DNA from: Streptococcus parapneumoniae
GTDB taxonomy: Bacteria; Bacillota; Bacilli; Lactobacillales; Streptococcaceae
Assembly: GCF_037076355.1 (NCBI RefSeq)
Contig: NZ_AP026968.1
Location: forward strand, 1,752,501 to 1,816,500
Direction of reading: 5' to 3'
Length of the DNA: 64,000 bases
Shown here: in pieces, positions 1-8,745 of the stretch
Position numbering within the stretch: the stretch's first letter is position 1
Layout: the number at the start of each line of letters is the position of its first letter
Notes under the pieces: model-generated
Told to the model about the DNA's origin: nothing
Databases searched by the model: none
What the model saw: only the letters and a program-made list of their open reading frames with translations
Made by a program: the position numbers and the translations under genes

Positions 1-825
1 TGCTCCTTCAAATTAACCTTAGCTAACTTCAACAATCCGGGCTTTAATAAAACTCCTTATTTTACTCCTGGAGCAAGAAATCAAAAACATGACCCTAATA
101 ATTGTCAACGTATGATTGAACATTATCAACAAAGGGAACAAGAAGTAACGTCTGAAAATCATATCTCTTTTTACCGTGAGAAAAATAAACTGATTGTTGA
201 CTTAGACCTTGTTAAAGGGATATTGGCTACTGTAACTAATCCTAGACAGAAAGACGAATCCAATTTTTCTTCTGAGTCAAATAAAGATGAAATGCATCGT
301 CAGAGCTCTCATTCCTCTTGTACTGATGAGGACAAGAGGACTTTCCGTAGCCATGTGAAACAACTCAGAGACTTAGTCAATTATTTTTTAGAATACCAGT
401 CTGGAGAGAAGTATACATTCTATGATAAATATAAAAGAGAAATCCAACTCGAAAGATACTTTGTCAATCTAAAAGAAGCAAACCAAAGAGGAATAAACCT
501 GGAAGATGTTCATATCTATTATGATACTGCAACAGTAAAGTCTATTGATAACAAAGAGAACCCTGAAAAAAGTTATTTTTTAGTTAGATTCCATAGTTTA
601 TGCACAATTGATCAAGACTCTAATTATCCAACTATAACGATTAACAAAAGTCTCGCTAGCCATCATGGAGTTAAAGGAAAGCTTAAAATATTAGAAAAAG
701 CATCAAAAGATGAACAACCTCTTAAACTATTTTACTTTGGAAAGTTTGTTAAGCATAGTTCTAAGAAATACATTAATCCCGACGTAAGCTATGAAGATAT
801 TTTGGACTATTTAGTCATCAGTTAA
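1..825 (+). CDS. Hypothetical ICE protein, 5'-truncated by window edge
   Basis: The reading frame is open from base 1, so the first ATG inside the window (112) is probably not the true start and the gene begins upstream. The visible part is about 274 residues, hydrophilic and charged, without membrane segments. I do not recognise a domain. It is the only plus-strand gene at this end and converges on the leftward conjugation operon, its last 15 bases overlapping the end of the next gene tail to tail. It is most likely an ICE gene expressed independently of the transfer operon. Function unknown. Confidence 0.6.
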   Translation, partial: CSFKLTLANFNNPGFNKTPYFTPGARNQKHDPNNCQRMIEHYQQREQEVTSENHISFYREKNKLIVDLDLVKGILATVTNPRQKDESNFSSESNKDEMHRQSSHSSCTDEDKRTFRSHVKQLRDLVNYFLEYQSGEKYTFYDKYKREIQLERYFVNLKEANQRGINLEDVHIYYDTATVKSIDNKENPEKSYFLVRFHSLCTIDQDSNYPTITINKSLASHHGVKGKLKILEKASKDEQPLKLFYFGKFVKHSSKKYINPDVSYEDILDYLVIS

Positions 826-1062
826 TATTTCAAAATCTAACAATTCTTGATAAGTGAACTCTATAATTTTGTATGAACCAATAAATCTAAAATTCTCTAG
901 AAAATGATTTTCAACAGCTTCCCTAGCTTCCTCATAACTATTAAAAACCCTTGTCCCACTAATTTCATCTGACCAAGCTAGTTTCCCACTTTTTTGTGGG
1001 ACTAACCAGACACTTTTCCCAATATTTATTTGCATAAGGACAGCGTAATATTTTTGTTCCAT
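811..1062 (-). CDS. Small ICE protein, paralogue of the 124-aa protein at 1415-1789
   Basis: An 83-residue protein without signal or membrane segment. By eye it matches the N-terminal 80 residues of the 124-aa protein two genes upstream: both have a Y-x-V-L-x-x-I-N start, a V-W-L segment, a G-K-[LI]-x-W segment, then an E-x-H-[FL]-L-E-x-F and I-G-x-Y-K-I block followed by F-x-x-x-E-L. The pair probably arose by tandem duplication around the 74-aa membrane protein. It is the last gene of the leftward transfer operon. Function unknown. Confidence 0.6.
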   Translation of the reverse strand: MEQKYYAVLMQINIGKSVWLVPQKSGKLAWSDEISGTRVFNSYEEAREAVENHFLENFRFIGSYKIIEFTYQELLDFEILTDD

Positions 1063-1122
1063 ATTCTTATTTTCACCTTTCTAATTATTCATAGTACCTA
1101 CTTATATTTTTATACCAATGGC

Positions 1123-1347
1123 TTATCTCTGATCCTCATGCTTCTTATATCCTTTCCAAATAAATGAAACCTTACTTTTCGGCCAAACACTTTTTAGTAA
1201 CATTAAGAAGGCTAATGGTAGCCTTTTCGTTTTGATTTCATTTCCAAAGTTATCACATATAGTTATCTTGAAGAGCGGTACAAACCAGATTGCAATCAAG
1301 ATAGTTCCAACCACGCCATGCACAATAGAATTTAAAAATTGATGCAT
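1123..1347 (-). CDS. Small membrane protein
   Basis: A 74-residue protein with one clear hydrophobic segment near the N-terminus (about residues 8-27) and a basic C-terminal half. It lies between the two paralogous small soluble proteins at the distal end of the conjugation operon. A plausible ribosome site (GGAGG) precedes the ATG. I recognise no family; an accessory role in transfer or entry control is only inference from position. Confidence 0.5.
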   Translation of the reverse strand: MHQFLNSIVHGVVGTILIAIWFVPLFKITICDNFGNEIKTKRLPLAFLMLLKSVWPKSKVSFIWKGYKKHEDQR

Positions 1348-1414
1348 ACTACCTCCTTAAACATATTTCAATCTTTGAAAAGCTGTCTCGGCCCACTTAC
1401 TTAGCCTTACCCTT

Positions 1415-1789
1415 TTAGTCATTTATGGCCTCCTGGATACCTTTCTCATCTGCTACAATCTTTTCCTCTGAATCCCTCGAAGCATATAGATATTTCTTTA
1501 TTTTTCCCTTACGAATCTTGATGATAGTTGCAGCTTTTTCAATCTGGTTCCTAGTTTCTATATAGCCAAGTTCATCTGTAGAAAAACCAACAATCTTATA
1601 GAAACCTATGGCTCCAAAAGTTTCTAATAAATGAGTTTCCGCTACCCTTTTAGCTGTATTAAAATCACGGAAAAAACCTGCATGAGCAAAATTTTCATGC
1701 CAGGTTATTTTTTCGCCTTCCTGATGTAGCCACACATACTGATCCCAATTTATAGCAATTAAAACGCAATAAGAGTCATAAAATTCCAT
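1415..1789 (-). CDS. Small ICE protein, longer paralogue of the 83-aa protein
   Basis: A 124-residue soluble protein. Its first 80 residues align by eye with the 83-aa protein at 811-1062; the extra C-terminal 40 residues are lysine-rich. The start overlaps the stop of virD4 by one base (TAATG), so it is translationally coupled to the coupling protein. Homologues of unknown function commonly accompany streptococcal ICE transfer modules. No catalytic motif is visible. Confidence 0.6.
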   Translation of the reverse strand: MEFYDSYCVLIAINWDQYVWLHQEGEKITWHENFAHAGFFRDFNTAKRVAETHLLETFGAIGFYKIVGFSTDELGYIETRNQIEKAATIIKIRKGKIKKYLYASRDSEEKIVADEKGIQEAIND

Positions 1790-3642
1790 TAGATTTCCTT
1801 TCTTTTCTCACTCACTTTGAGAGGAACTTCCTCAACTTCCTTAATCCCAATATGAATAACATTTTCTTCCCCAACCTGGGCTTTCCACTCATCAATATCG
1901 CTCAAATAGCGCTTGTATCGATACCAGTTGTCATCATTCGGGCCATTACTTAAGAGGTAAGCTCTCGGATGCGTGTCCAGGTTAAATTTTTGATCTCGAA
2001 AGACATTTTGTTTGGATAGAAAGAGTAAGGCTTCTGTTGTTCCAATCGTGGCAACCTCATGCGGTGTCAACAATTCCCGACCAATTTTAGAGTTCTGCTT
2101 AGAACTACTGGCATTTCTTCCTCTGCTCTCACTATAATTCTGATCATTCAAAGTTTGCTTCCCTGATCGCTCAGATAGGTACTTAAGCGTGTCCAAGTCA
2201 TTGGAACCTAAATAAAGAATAGCACCACAGTTATTGATAATCGTCTTCGTATTTTCTTTACCATATAACACTTCAATCTGACTTTGAGATTGTACCATCA
2301 TCTTGATAGAAATCTCTCGAGAACGAATAACAGAGATAATTGGCGGTAAATTAGGAATCTTCCCAATCTGACCAAACTCATCTGCCCACACCTGTAGATG
2401 TAATAGGTCTTCCTTAGTCTTTGTTGGATACTCACCTAATATAACTGCATCTGCAGTCTTTATCAAAACATCAAAAATGGTACTAAAAAGAAGGGCAGAT
2501 AAGAACTGATAAGCTGGATCCACTTCTGGAATATGAATAAAAACTGCTGTTTTCTCAATATTCCATTTTTCAATCTCCAGTGTATCCTTTTCAATAATCT
2601 TTCTTAGTTGCTCATGGTCAAACACTGAGAAGGTAGTCGCAAAGATAGCATAAACAGAAGCCCGTGTTTGGCCATCAAAGTTTTTATTGAATAGATCCCA
2701 CTGCCTACTAGCATAATTCCCTGGGCTCCTTCTTTCCAGATCTTCAAACATCAATTCAACAGGACTCTCCGCTTCTGGATGATTCCGTCTCAGTTCTCGA
2801 ATCATATCTGTAACCTGCCCTAAATTAGGCAGATAGTGATCGAGCTTACCATCAAAATAAAGATAGCCAATTAGAGAACGCATCAGGAGTTTATTGGCTG
2901 CTGGCCAAAAAGGATCTCCCTCATGACCATTTCTGTTGAGAGACTCTGTAATAGCCTCTGCCACTCGGTCTATATCCATTTCATTATGAATATATCTAAA
3001 AACATTGAAGCCATCTGAATTCAGGAAAGTAATCAAATCAAAAATCTTCATCTTATAACCCTTTTCTACAAGTGATTTCCCTGTTTCATGAATCAAAATC
3101 CCTTTGGTATCTGTAGTTACAAAACTAGAGTTAGCTTGTAATATATTCGGTTTTACAGCACTACGTGTCTTTGAATCCCCTGTACCTCCATACACCAGAA
3201 TATTTTTATTAATCTGATTTTCAAAGCTCAAGCGGTTATTAAATAGTCCCATCTGACTGTTCTGGGTAAAAATCATATTCTTTTCAGGTTCTTCGTCTCG
3301 GAATCTCATCAACTCTTCTCTTGTCGCAAAACGAGCTGATCCATGTTCTTCTCCATAGCGGTAAGTCCCCGTATCAGATACTCTCAAATACAGTAGAAAA
3401 GCAATCAAAAATCCGCCCAGACCAATTAATAAAGAAGCTGGAGTAAATTGAAAATCAAACCAAGATTTATCGTTTAGATGGTCATTCATCCAGTTAAGCT
3501 TTCCAAATCCAAATACATCCGTTACTGAATCAGTATCTGGTGCTAACAGCCATAGTTTAAAGAACCAATGAAAGAGGTAGAATAGACCAATTCCTAACAA
3601 CAAATACGGTCTAAGTCTCCGTTTCTTCTTTTCTGTAATCAC
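1789..3642 (-). CDS. VirD4/TraG-type conjugative coupling ATPase
   Basis: A 617-residue type IV coupling protein, which would bring the relaxase-DNA complex to the secretion channel. Two N-terminal membrane segments (about residues 10-30 and 68-87) are followed by the RecA-like ATPase: nucleotide loop GGTGDSKT near residue 152, then KPNILQANSSF typical of Gram-positive VirD4 proteins, and a Walker B region WADEFGQIG near 413. The Walker A lacks the usual glycine before lysine (S instead). The start is GTG at 3642, overlapping the pcfB stop by four bases (GTGA) behind a GGAGG site. The family assignment is secure; the exact ICE subfamily is not. Confidence 0.92.
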   Translation of the reverse strand: MITEKKKRRLRPYLLLGIGLFYLFHWFFKLWLLAPDTDSVTDVFGFGKLNWMNDHLNDKSWFDFQFTPASLLIGLGGFLIAFLLYLRVSDTGTYRYGEEHGSARFATREELMRFRDEEPEKNMIFTQNSQMGLFNNRLSFENQINKNILVYGGTGDSKTRSAVKPNILQANSSFVTTDTKGILIHETGKSLVEKGYKMKIFDLITFLNSDGFNVFRYIHNEMDIDRVAEAITESLNRNGHEGDPFWPAANKLLMRSLIGYLYFDGKLDHYLPNLGQVTDMIRELRRNHPEAESPVELMFEDLERRSPGNYASRQWDLFNKNFDGQTRASVYAIFATTFSVFDHEQLRKIIEKDTLEIEKWNIEKTAVFIHIPEVDPAYQFLSALLFSTIFDVLIKTADAVILGEYPTKTKEDLLHLQVWADEFGQIGKIPNLPPIISVIRSREISIKMMVQSQSQIEVLYGKENTKTIINNCGAILYLGSNDLDTLKYLSERSGKQTLNDQNYSESRGRNASSSKQNSKIGRELLTPHEVATIGTTEALLFLSKQNVFRDQKFNLDTHPRAYLLSNGPNDDNWYRYKRYLSDIDEWKAQVGEENVIHIGIKEVEEVPLKVSEKRKEI

Positions 3643-4187
3643 TTCATTTTTCCTCCAATCTGTGGTTCGATATTTTCTGGAAGAACAAACTCCTTCGTAT
3701 GAATGTTTACCTGGAGGGAAGAAATTTTCTCTTGTTCAACTGCTTTGAAATGTTGCAATTTCTCCGCAAAAGAAGTTGTTTTCCTATTTTTAAGGTTCCG
3801 CTCATTGAATCCTCTCGGATCTCTTGTGATTCCTTCTAAGACATCCTTAAAGGCTTGTTCGACAACTCCTTTATCTTTTGCATTGAAAGCAAGAGTTGTC
3901 TTACCGTCAGGATGTGTATAAAAAGAAAAGCCAATCCCGTATTGACCAAGTTCTTTTCGAACTGCCTCGAGATTGACTTCATTGTGTAGTAATTGCTGGA
4001 CTTCTTTCGTATCTGCCGTTGCCATGAATTTATTCCAGTCTGTCTCACCAGTAAAGAGGACATTGTCCCCTCTGGCTTGATACATTTCAACCGCCTTAGA
4101 GCTAGCCAGGAAGAGTCCTTTTAAGATGATTTCTCCTGTCACAAGAGTTGCCCGTCCTAATTGAGCTACCACTTGTTCTTGTTCCAT
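3639..4187 (-). CDS. PcfB/DUF3801-like conjugation accessory protein
   Basis: A 182-residue protein with the hallmarks of the PcfB (DUF3801) family: an N-terminal helix, a G-E-x-x-W segment and a C-terminal part with FAEKLQHFK. PcfB of plasmid pCF10 is a relaxosome accessory factor that works with the coupling protein; a similar role here is inferred from family and from the four-base overlap with virD4 downstream. The upstream 294-aa gene ends one base before this start. Confidence 0.75.
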   Translation of the reverse strand: MEQEQVVAQLGRATLVTGEIILKGLFLASSKAVEMYQARGDNVLFTGETDWNKFMATADTKEVQQLLHNEVNLEAVRKELGQYGIGFSFYTHPDGKTTLAFNAKDKGVVEQAFKDVLEGITRDPRGFNERNLKNRKTTSFAEKLQHFKAVEQEKISSLQVNIHTKEFVLPENIEPQIGGKMK

Positions 4188-4188
4188 T

Positions 4189-5073
4189 TTAGCTCACCTC
4201 TTCAATTTTGAAATAAAGATCCTTCAATTGAGTAGCTTGAGAGTCTTTCACAAGAATCTGTTGTTTCAACTCATCGATCCTATTTTGGCACTGAGCAATT
4301 TCCTCATTTGCTTCCTTGATAAAATCTTCGTTAGATTTGATTTTATTTTTAATAGATTGCTTATAAGTAACCGTCTGAGCCTCAAAGCTATCAATAACCT
4401 CTGAAGGTAACTCTACTGTCGTCGCATGAGAAAGAGAGAAGGAAGGCTCAACGTTCCCCTTATCTTCTTGTTTAACAGGAAGAGATTGATTCTCTTCCTG
4501 AATTGATTTTTCAACAATAGAAACTACTTCTTGTGTAGGCATAGCTTTTGCAGGTTTTCCTCGTTCTACCTCTTTTGCATCCAATCTACTGAAATGATCT
4601 GTAGTCCATTCACTAGAAGAATAGGTAATTTTATCTTCCAAAGGCACTTCCTCTCCAATATCATTCTGAGGCTTTTTAGCCACCAGCTCCGCAATCCTTT
4701 GTCGATTCCTATCTGCTTCTTTCTTTAACGTTAGGTCTTCTCGTTCAGGCTCTGGTTGAGATTGGAATTCTCGTTCGACTGGTAAGGAAGTCTTTTCTTT
4801 ATGTTTTTCTAAAAAATGAAGCAAACCTTTCTTTTTCTTTCCAGCACTCATACCAAAATTTTCCAACAACTGATCAATGATGCCAACAAAAGGTATTTCA
4901 AGACTTTCTTCTTGTAGGATTTCACCTTCAGAATTGAGAGAATAAAGTCGATAGATTCCGTTTATTTTATTACTCTTCATTCGCTCATTGATGATTTCTA
5001 GCCTTGATAACAAGTCATCTCGGTGCTCAAATATTTCCTCTTGATTAGTCAGTTGATTGATAATTTTATACAT
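4189..5073 (-). CDS. Coiled-coil ICE protein of unknown function
   Basis: A 294-residue hydrophilic protein. Residues 1-70 look like a small folded domain; the middle is low-complexity and charged; residues about 235-290 form a predicted coiled coil rich in E, K and Q. No signal peptide or membrane segment is seen. It overlaps the upstream coiled-coil gene by eight bases and abuts pcfB, so it belongs to the transfer operon. It may be a cytoplasmic adaptor, but I recognise no named family with confidence. Confidence 0.6.
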   Translation of the reverse strand: MYKIINQLTNQEEIFEHRDDLLSRLEIINERMKSNKINGIYRLYSLNSEGEILQEESLEIPFVGIIDQLLENFGMSAGKKKKGLLHFLEKHKEKTSLPVEREFQSQPEPEREDLTLKKEADRNRQRIAELVAKKPQNDIGEEVPLEDKITYSSSEWTTDHFSRLDAKEVERGKPAKAMPTQEVVSIVEKSIQEENQSLPVKQEDKGNVEPSFSLSHATTVELPSEVIDSFEAQTVTYKQSIKNKIKSNEDFIKEANEEIAQCQNRIDELKQQILVKDSQATQLKDLYFKIEEVS

Positions 5074-5305
5074 GGTTCACTCCTTGGTTACTTGATTGTG
5101 ATGGAAGAATGAGTTCCTTCATTTCCTGATAGGATAAGCCACTTTCTTCTGATAGAGCAACAAAAAGCTGTGCTTCCAAATCTTTTTCTTGATTTATGTA
5201 ATTCTTGATTTTTTTATCTGCTTCTTCTTTTTGTCGTTGCACTTTTTCCTTATCTTTCCTCACTTTCTCAAGTTTACCTTCAAGTTGTTCTATTTTTTTA
5301 TTCAT
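5066..5305 (-). CDS. Short coiled-coil ICE protein
   Basis: A 79-residue protein whose first 55 residues are almost uninterrupted charged coiled coil (many K, E, Q), followed by a short tail. It sits ten bases downstream of the VirB8-like gene and overlaps the next gene by eight bases. Function unknown; an assembly or scaffolding role is only suggested by the coiled coil. Confidence 0.55.
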   Translation of the reverse strand: MNKKIEQLEGKLEKVRKDKEKVQRQKEEADKKIKNYINQEKDLEAQLFVALSEESGLSYQEMKELILPSQSSNQGVNHV

Positions 5306-5315
5306 TCAATTCTCC

Positions 5316-5996
5316 TTATTGGTTACTACTAGTTGCGGTTGTTGGTTCAGAAGATGTCGGTGTTGCCGTTGATGTAGAGGAAACTGTAGTCGAGCTTGAA
5401 CTGCTAGTATCTGAATAGGTTCCTATACTTTGCCCCTTTGCCTCAGTCAAGACAATAGGTTCAATTTTATTGACCAATAGTTTCCCTGCTTTTTCTACAT
5501 AGGTCAACCGAATTGTAGTCTTAGTGCTACCAGTAAGCCCCTTAGAAGCCCTATTATCTTTCTCTGTTAGGGTGGTACTAGTATATTGAACCTGAGCTAA
5601 AGCAATTTTATGTTGTTTATCAATGTATATAGATCCCGATTCAAAAGCTTGGTCAACCACATACCCCTTATAGGTCTGATTAACTGGTTTCTGTTCTTCT
5701 TGAATAGTTTCCTGATACATGGAATCCGTCATAAAAGGCTTATAGCGTGGTCGATTCTCTTCTAAATCCTTTTTGGTATAGTAAGCAATTAGGAAGTCCT
5801 CGACCTGCTGTTCAGTAAGAGAAAGTTGTTCCTGCTGTTTCTCTTCTTTATCTTGCTTCACCTCTTCCTGTCTTTGACTAGTCTGTCTCAAATTCTGTTG
5901 TACTTGAGAAATAGAATAACCCAATACAATACATAAAACGGCAATGAATCCCATAAAGAGTCCCTTTACCATTTTGATTAACTTTTGATTATACAT
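5316..5996 (-). CDS. Membrane-anchored VirB8/TcpC-like transfer protein (inferred)
   Basis: A 226-residue protein with one N-terminal membrane helix (about residues 10-32), an extracytoplasmic domain of about 130 residues, and a Ser/Thr-rich low-complexity tail (last 40 residues) typical of cell-wall-spanning segments. Topology, size and position between the hydrolase and the coupling-protein genes fit a VirB8/TcpC-like NTF2-fold channel component. No sequence motif proves this, so the role is inference from architecture and context. Confidence 0.5.
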   Translation of the reverse strand: MYNQKLIKMVKGLFMGFIAVLCIVLGYSISQVQQNLRQTSQRQEEVKQDKEEKQQEQLSLTEQQVEDFLIAYYTKKDLEENRPRYKPFMTDSMYQETIQEEQKPVNQTYKGYVVDQAFESGSIYIDKQHKIALAQVQYTSTTLTEKDNRASKGLTGSTKTTIRLTYVEKAGKLLVNKIEPIVLTEAKGQSIGTYSDTSSSSSTTVSSTSTATPTSSEPTTATSSNQ

Positions 5997-6008
5997 TCTT
6001 TTCCTTTC

Positions 6009-8735
6009 TTATTTAGGGGTAACAAAATAGATACCTGATTGTGGTTTCAAGGTACGCCAACTTGATACATATAAACCACCAAAATTCATTTCTGACATTA
6101 AGAAGCTACCATCGCTATTAACGTACTCACAAAAAGCAACATGACCATAGATTGGCGATGCCCCAGCTACACCATTCATGAATACAGCTGCAGAACCTGG
6201 TTTAGGAGTCGTTGAAATGTCATATCCTTGCGCTTGGCCACTATCAACCCACTGATTGGCATTTCCTAGATAGGGATGAATGCCAACTCCAATTTGAGCA
6301 AAGCGATTATAGACATACCAAGTACAATTCCCTAGTTCATAAGCGTTACCTGAATATCCTTGTCCTTCTAAAAGTGCTTGATCGGTAGGTAGTCCATAAG
6401 GTAGCTTATCTTTATATTCTGCTGGAACTTGCTTGCTAGAAACACCTGTCGAACCTCCTCCTTTATTTTTTAAGAAATTCAACCATTGACGAGCTGCATT
6501 TTGTCGTTCTAAGAGCTTATTACCTGGTACTCCCAACCAAGCGTTCAAGAAGTCCTCCGTAAGAGCTTCTACGGATCCAGTAGATGTTACAATTCTTCTG
6601 AATGCTGCACGTCTAGTTGGATCATCTTCCTCCAGAAGAAATTTTGTTTGGACTTCTGCAGACCAAATATCTCCATTCACAGCTTTTGCAAAATTCCACA
6701 ATGCAAGAGCACGAGGACCAGTAAATTGGCCAATCCCAATCCCTATATAGTGTAAACCGTTGACTAGATAACCTCTTTCATTTAGAGGCAAGGTAGGGTA
6801 CATAGCTTGAAAGGCTCCCCAGTTGCCAACTAGATTTTCTGCAGTTGGCTCTTTAGCAACTTTATCAAACTGATTATTGGTTAGAAAGTCTGTTTCATAG
6901 CGTTTAAAGGTGATGGAACTCTCAATATCAAATCCTCCCAAAACGGCTGCGATTCCTTCATCTGTTGCTTCTGGTATATTTTTTTTGATTGCATCCGCAA
7001 AAGCTCTTGCACGTCTTCCTTTATCTCCAGATGTTTCAATATTACTGACAACAGACGTTGCTTGGGTATATTCTACACGCTGGAAGTAAAAACCGACATT
7101 AACATAAGTCCAGCTCTTCTTGATGTTCCCATCTTTATCTTTCTTATTTGATCGATCAGGTTCTAGCTTTTGATAATAAACGGTTTGATTTCCTTCAGGT
7201 GCTACCTTTCCAATAATATCTCCAGCTTTGACGTGATCGCCTGTTTTATAGCGAATCGTATCTACGTTCTTATACAGAAACTTAGAATCCTGATCACTAA
7301 TTTCTATGTCACTCCCCTTAACTTCAACTTTCCCATCTAAAACAGCTAACAGAGACTGACCTCCTGAGGCCTGCAAAACAGAGCCATTAAAAACTTCCGT
7401 TTTCGTTTTATATCCAAAACGTTCAATAATCTGAAGGGGAGCTTCTGATTCAGGCTGATCTTCTGTATAAAATGGATTATCTAGTTCTTGAAGCAACATA
7501 TATTTTCCGCTATCTCTAGCAATTTCTAAGAGTTCTTTATACTCCTCTAACTCGTCCTTATCAAGCTTATAGAGATTATTTTTAGTATAAAGCTCTTCCA
7601 TCGTTTTAAGATTGTCTTTATCCCCATTCAAATTCTTCCATAAGGTATCTAAGTAAAGTTTTCCACGATTCTGTTGTGAAAAATATTTATTCCCGTCTAT
7701 ACGAAGCTTATCTGAAATATCATCATACTTATAATTCAAGTACAGAAGTGGATCGTCAATATTTGTCCAATAATCTACCTTGTCATCCGATTTTTCACGA
7801 TCCAATTTTGAAAGATACAACCAAGTATCATTCAAATCAAATTCATCTTGACGGGTAATTCCTGAACTACCAATACCAAGTATAGCTAGAAACAAAAGCA
7901 GACCAAAAGCAATCAGATAAGCCTTTAAGCTAAATGGATTTTTGATAATAGCTTGAAGCGGTTTAGAACCTACACGATAGAACTTCCTCGCTTTCTTAGC
8001 CACTTTCCCTGTTTTAGAAGCAGCCAAGCGTTTCTTATAATCCTGAATACGACGAGAGAGTTTTCCTTCCCAAGAAAATTCTCTTGGAGTTCGAGTGAAA
8101 CCTCTTCCTTTAGCCTTATTGTAGGCTCTATTTCCAAGGCTATAGCTCGATTTAACCATTCCTTGGCCAATTTTACCGCTATACTTCCCAATCGTTTTGA
8201 TCCGTTTCCCTTGAATCTGAATATCCTGATACCGATATTTAGTTCGTGCTATATCTGACAGTGTATCATCCTGATGCGCTGCAGAACTAGCTTGTTGACT
8301 CGCAGAACGTTCTAAAGCCTGTTTAGTAGCACGATAAAACTTCTTCTTACGTGAATCACCGTTAGCCTCTTGAGCAACTTTAAAAGTTCTTTTAGAAGTT
8401 TTTTTCTCCAGTTTCGCCTTATCTAATTCCTTCTTAAGGAAGGCCTGCTTTTTAATTTCCTCTGGACGAAGTGCCTTTCCTTCTTTTTCAAGGTTTTTTC
8501 CTTGTTTCTGGATATTCTTGTACTCTTTTTGTATCTTCTTGACCTTGTTCTTAGAAGCTCGAAATTGGCTCCGACTCTTCTTTACCAACTGACGTTTAGA
8601 GTGAGTCTGAGATTGTAGCTTCGTAAGTTGTTTTGCGCTATCTTGTTGAACCGTTCGGTAATTCTTACGAACCGTCTCCAGTTTTTGATCTAACTTATGA
8701 CCGATTGTTTTTGGTCTGCCTTTCTCCTGATCCAT
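6009..8735 (-). CDS. VirB1-like transfer hydrolase: coiled coil-TM-degenerate M23-lysozyme-CHAP
   Basis: A 908-residue type IV secretion wall hydrolase. Residues 1-265 are very basic and partly coiled coil; a membrane helix lies near 273-293. Next comes an M23/lipoyl-like segment (about 435-555) that has no metal-binding histidines. A phage-tail-lysozyme-like domain follows (about 580-750), with the likely catalytic glutamate in GGFDIESS and a YIGIGIGQFTG segment. The C-terminal CHAP amidase/peptidase domain (about 785-908) has Cys in GNCTWYVYNRF and His in YGHVAF. Such proteins open peptidoglycan locally for the conjugation channel. It lies between the VirB4 and VirB8-like genes. The lysozyme and CHAP calls are good; the M23-like call is structural inference. 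Confidence 0.85.
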   Translation of the reverse strand: MDQEKGRPKTIGHKLDQKLETVRKNYRTVQQDSAKQLTKLQSQTHSKRQLVKKSRSQFRASKNKVKKIQKEYKNIQKQGKNLEKEGKALRPEEIKKQAFLKKELDKAKLEKKTSKRTFKVAQEANGDSRKKKFYRATKQALERSASQQASSAAHQDDTLSDIARTKYRYQDIQIQGKRIKTIGKYSGKIGQGMVKSSYSLGNRAYNKAKGRGFTRTPREFSWEGKLSRRIQDYKKRLAASKTGKVAKKARKFYRVGSKPLQAIIKNPFSLKAYLIAFGLLLFLAILGIGSSGITRQDEFDLNDTWLYLSKLDREKSDDKVDYWTNIDDPLLYLNYKYDDISDKLRIDGNKYFSQQNRGKLYLDTLWKNLNGDKDNLKTMEELYTKNNLYKLDKDELEEYKELLEIARDSGKYMLLQELDNPFYTEDQPESEAPLQIIERFGYKTKTEVFNGSVLQASGGQSLLAVLDGKVEVKGSDIEISDQDSKFLYKNVDTIRYKTGDHVKAGDIIGKVAPEGNQTVYYQKLEPDRSNKKDKDGNIKKSWTYVNVGFYFQRVEYTQATSVVSNIETSGDKGRRARAFADAIKKNIPEATDEGIAAVLGGFDIESSITFKRYETDFLTNNQFDKVAKEPTAENLVGNWGAFQAMYPTLPLNERGYLVNGLHYIGIGIGQFTGPRALALWNFAKAVNGDIWSAEVQTKFLLEEDDPTRRAAFRRIVTSTGSVEALTEDFLNAWLGVPGNKLLERQNAARQWLNFLKNKGGGSTGVSSKQVPAEYKDKLPYGLPTDQALLEGQGYSGNAYELGNCTWYVYNRFAQIGVGIHPYLGNANQWVDSGQAQGYDISTTPKPGSAAVFMNGVAGASPIYGHVAFCEYVNSDGSFLMSEMNFGGLYVSSWRTLKPQSGIYFVTPK

Positions 8736-8745
8736 AGTGAGACTC

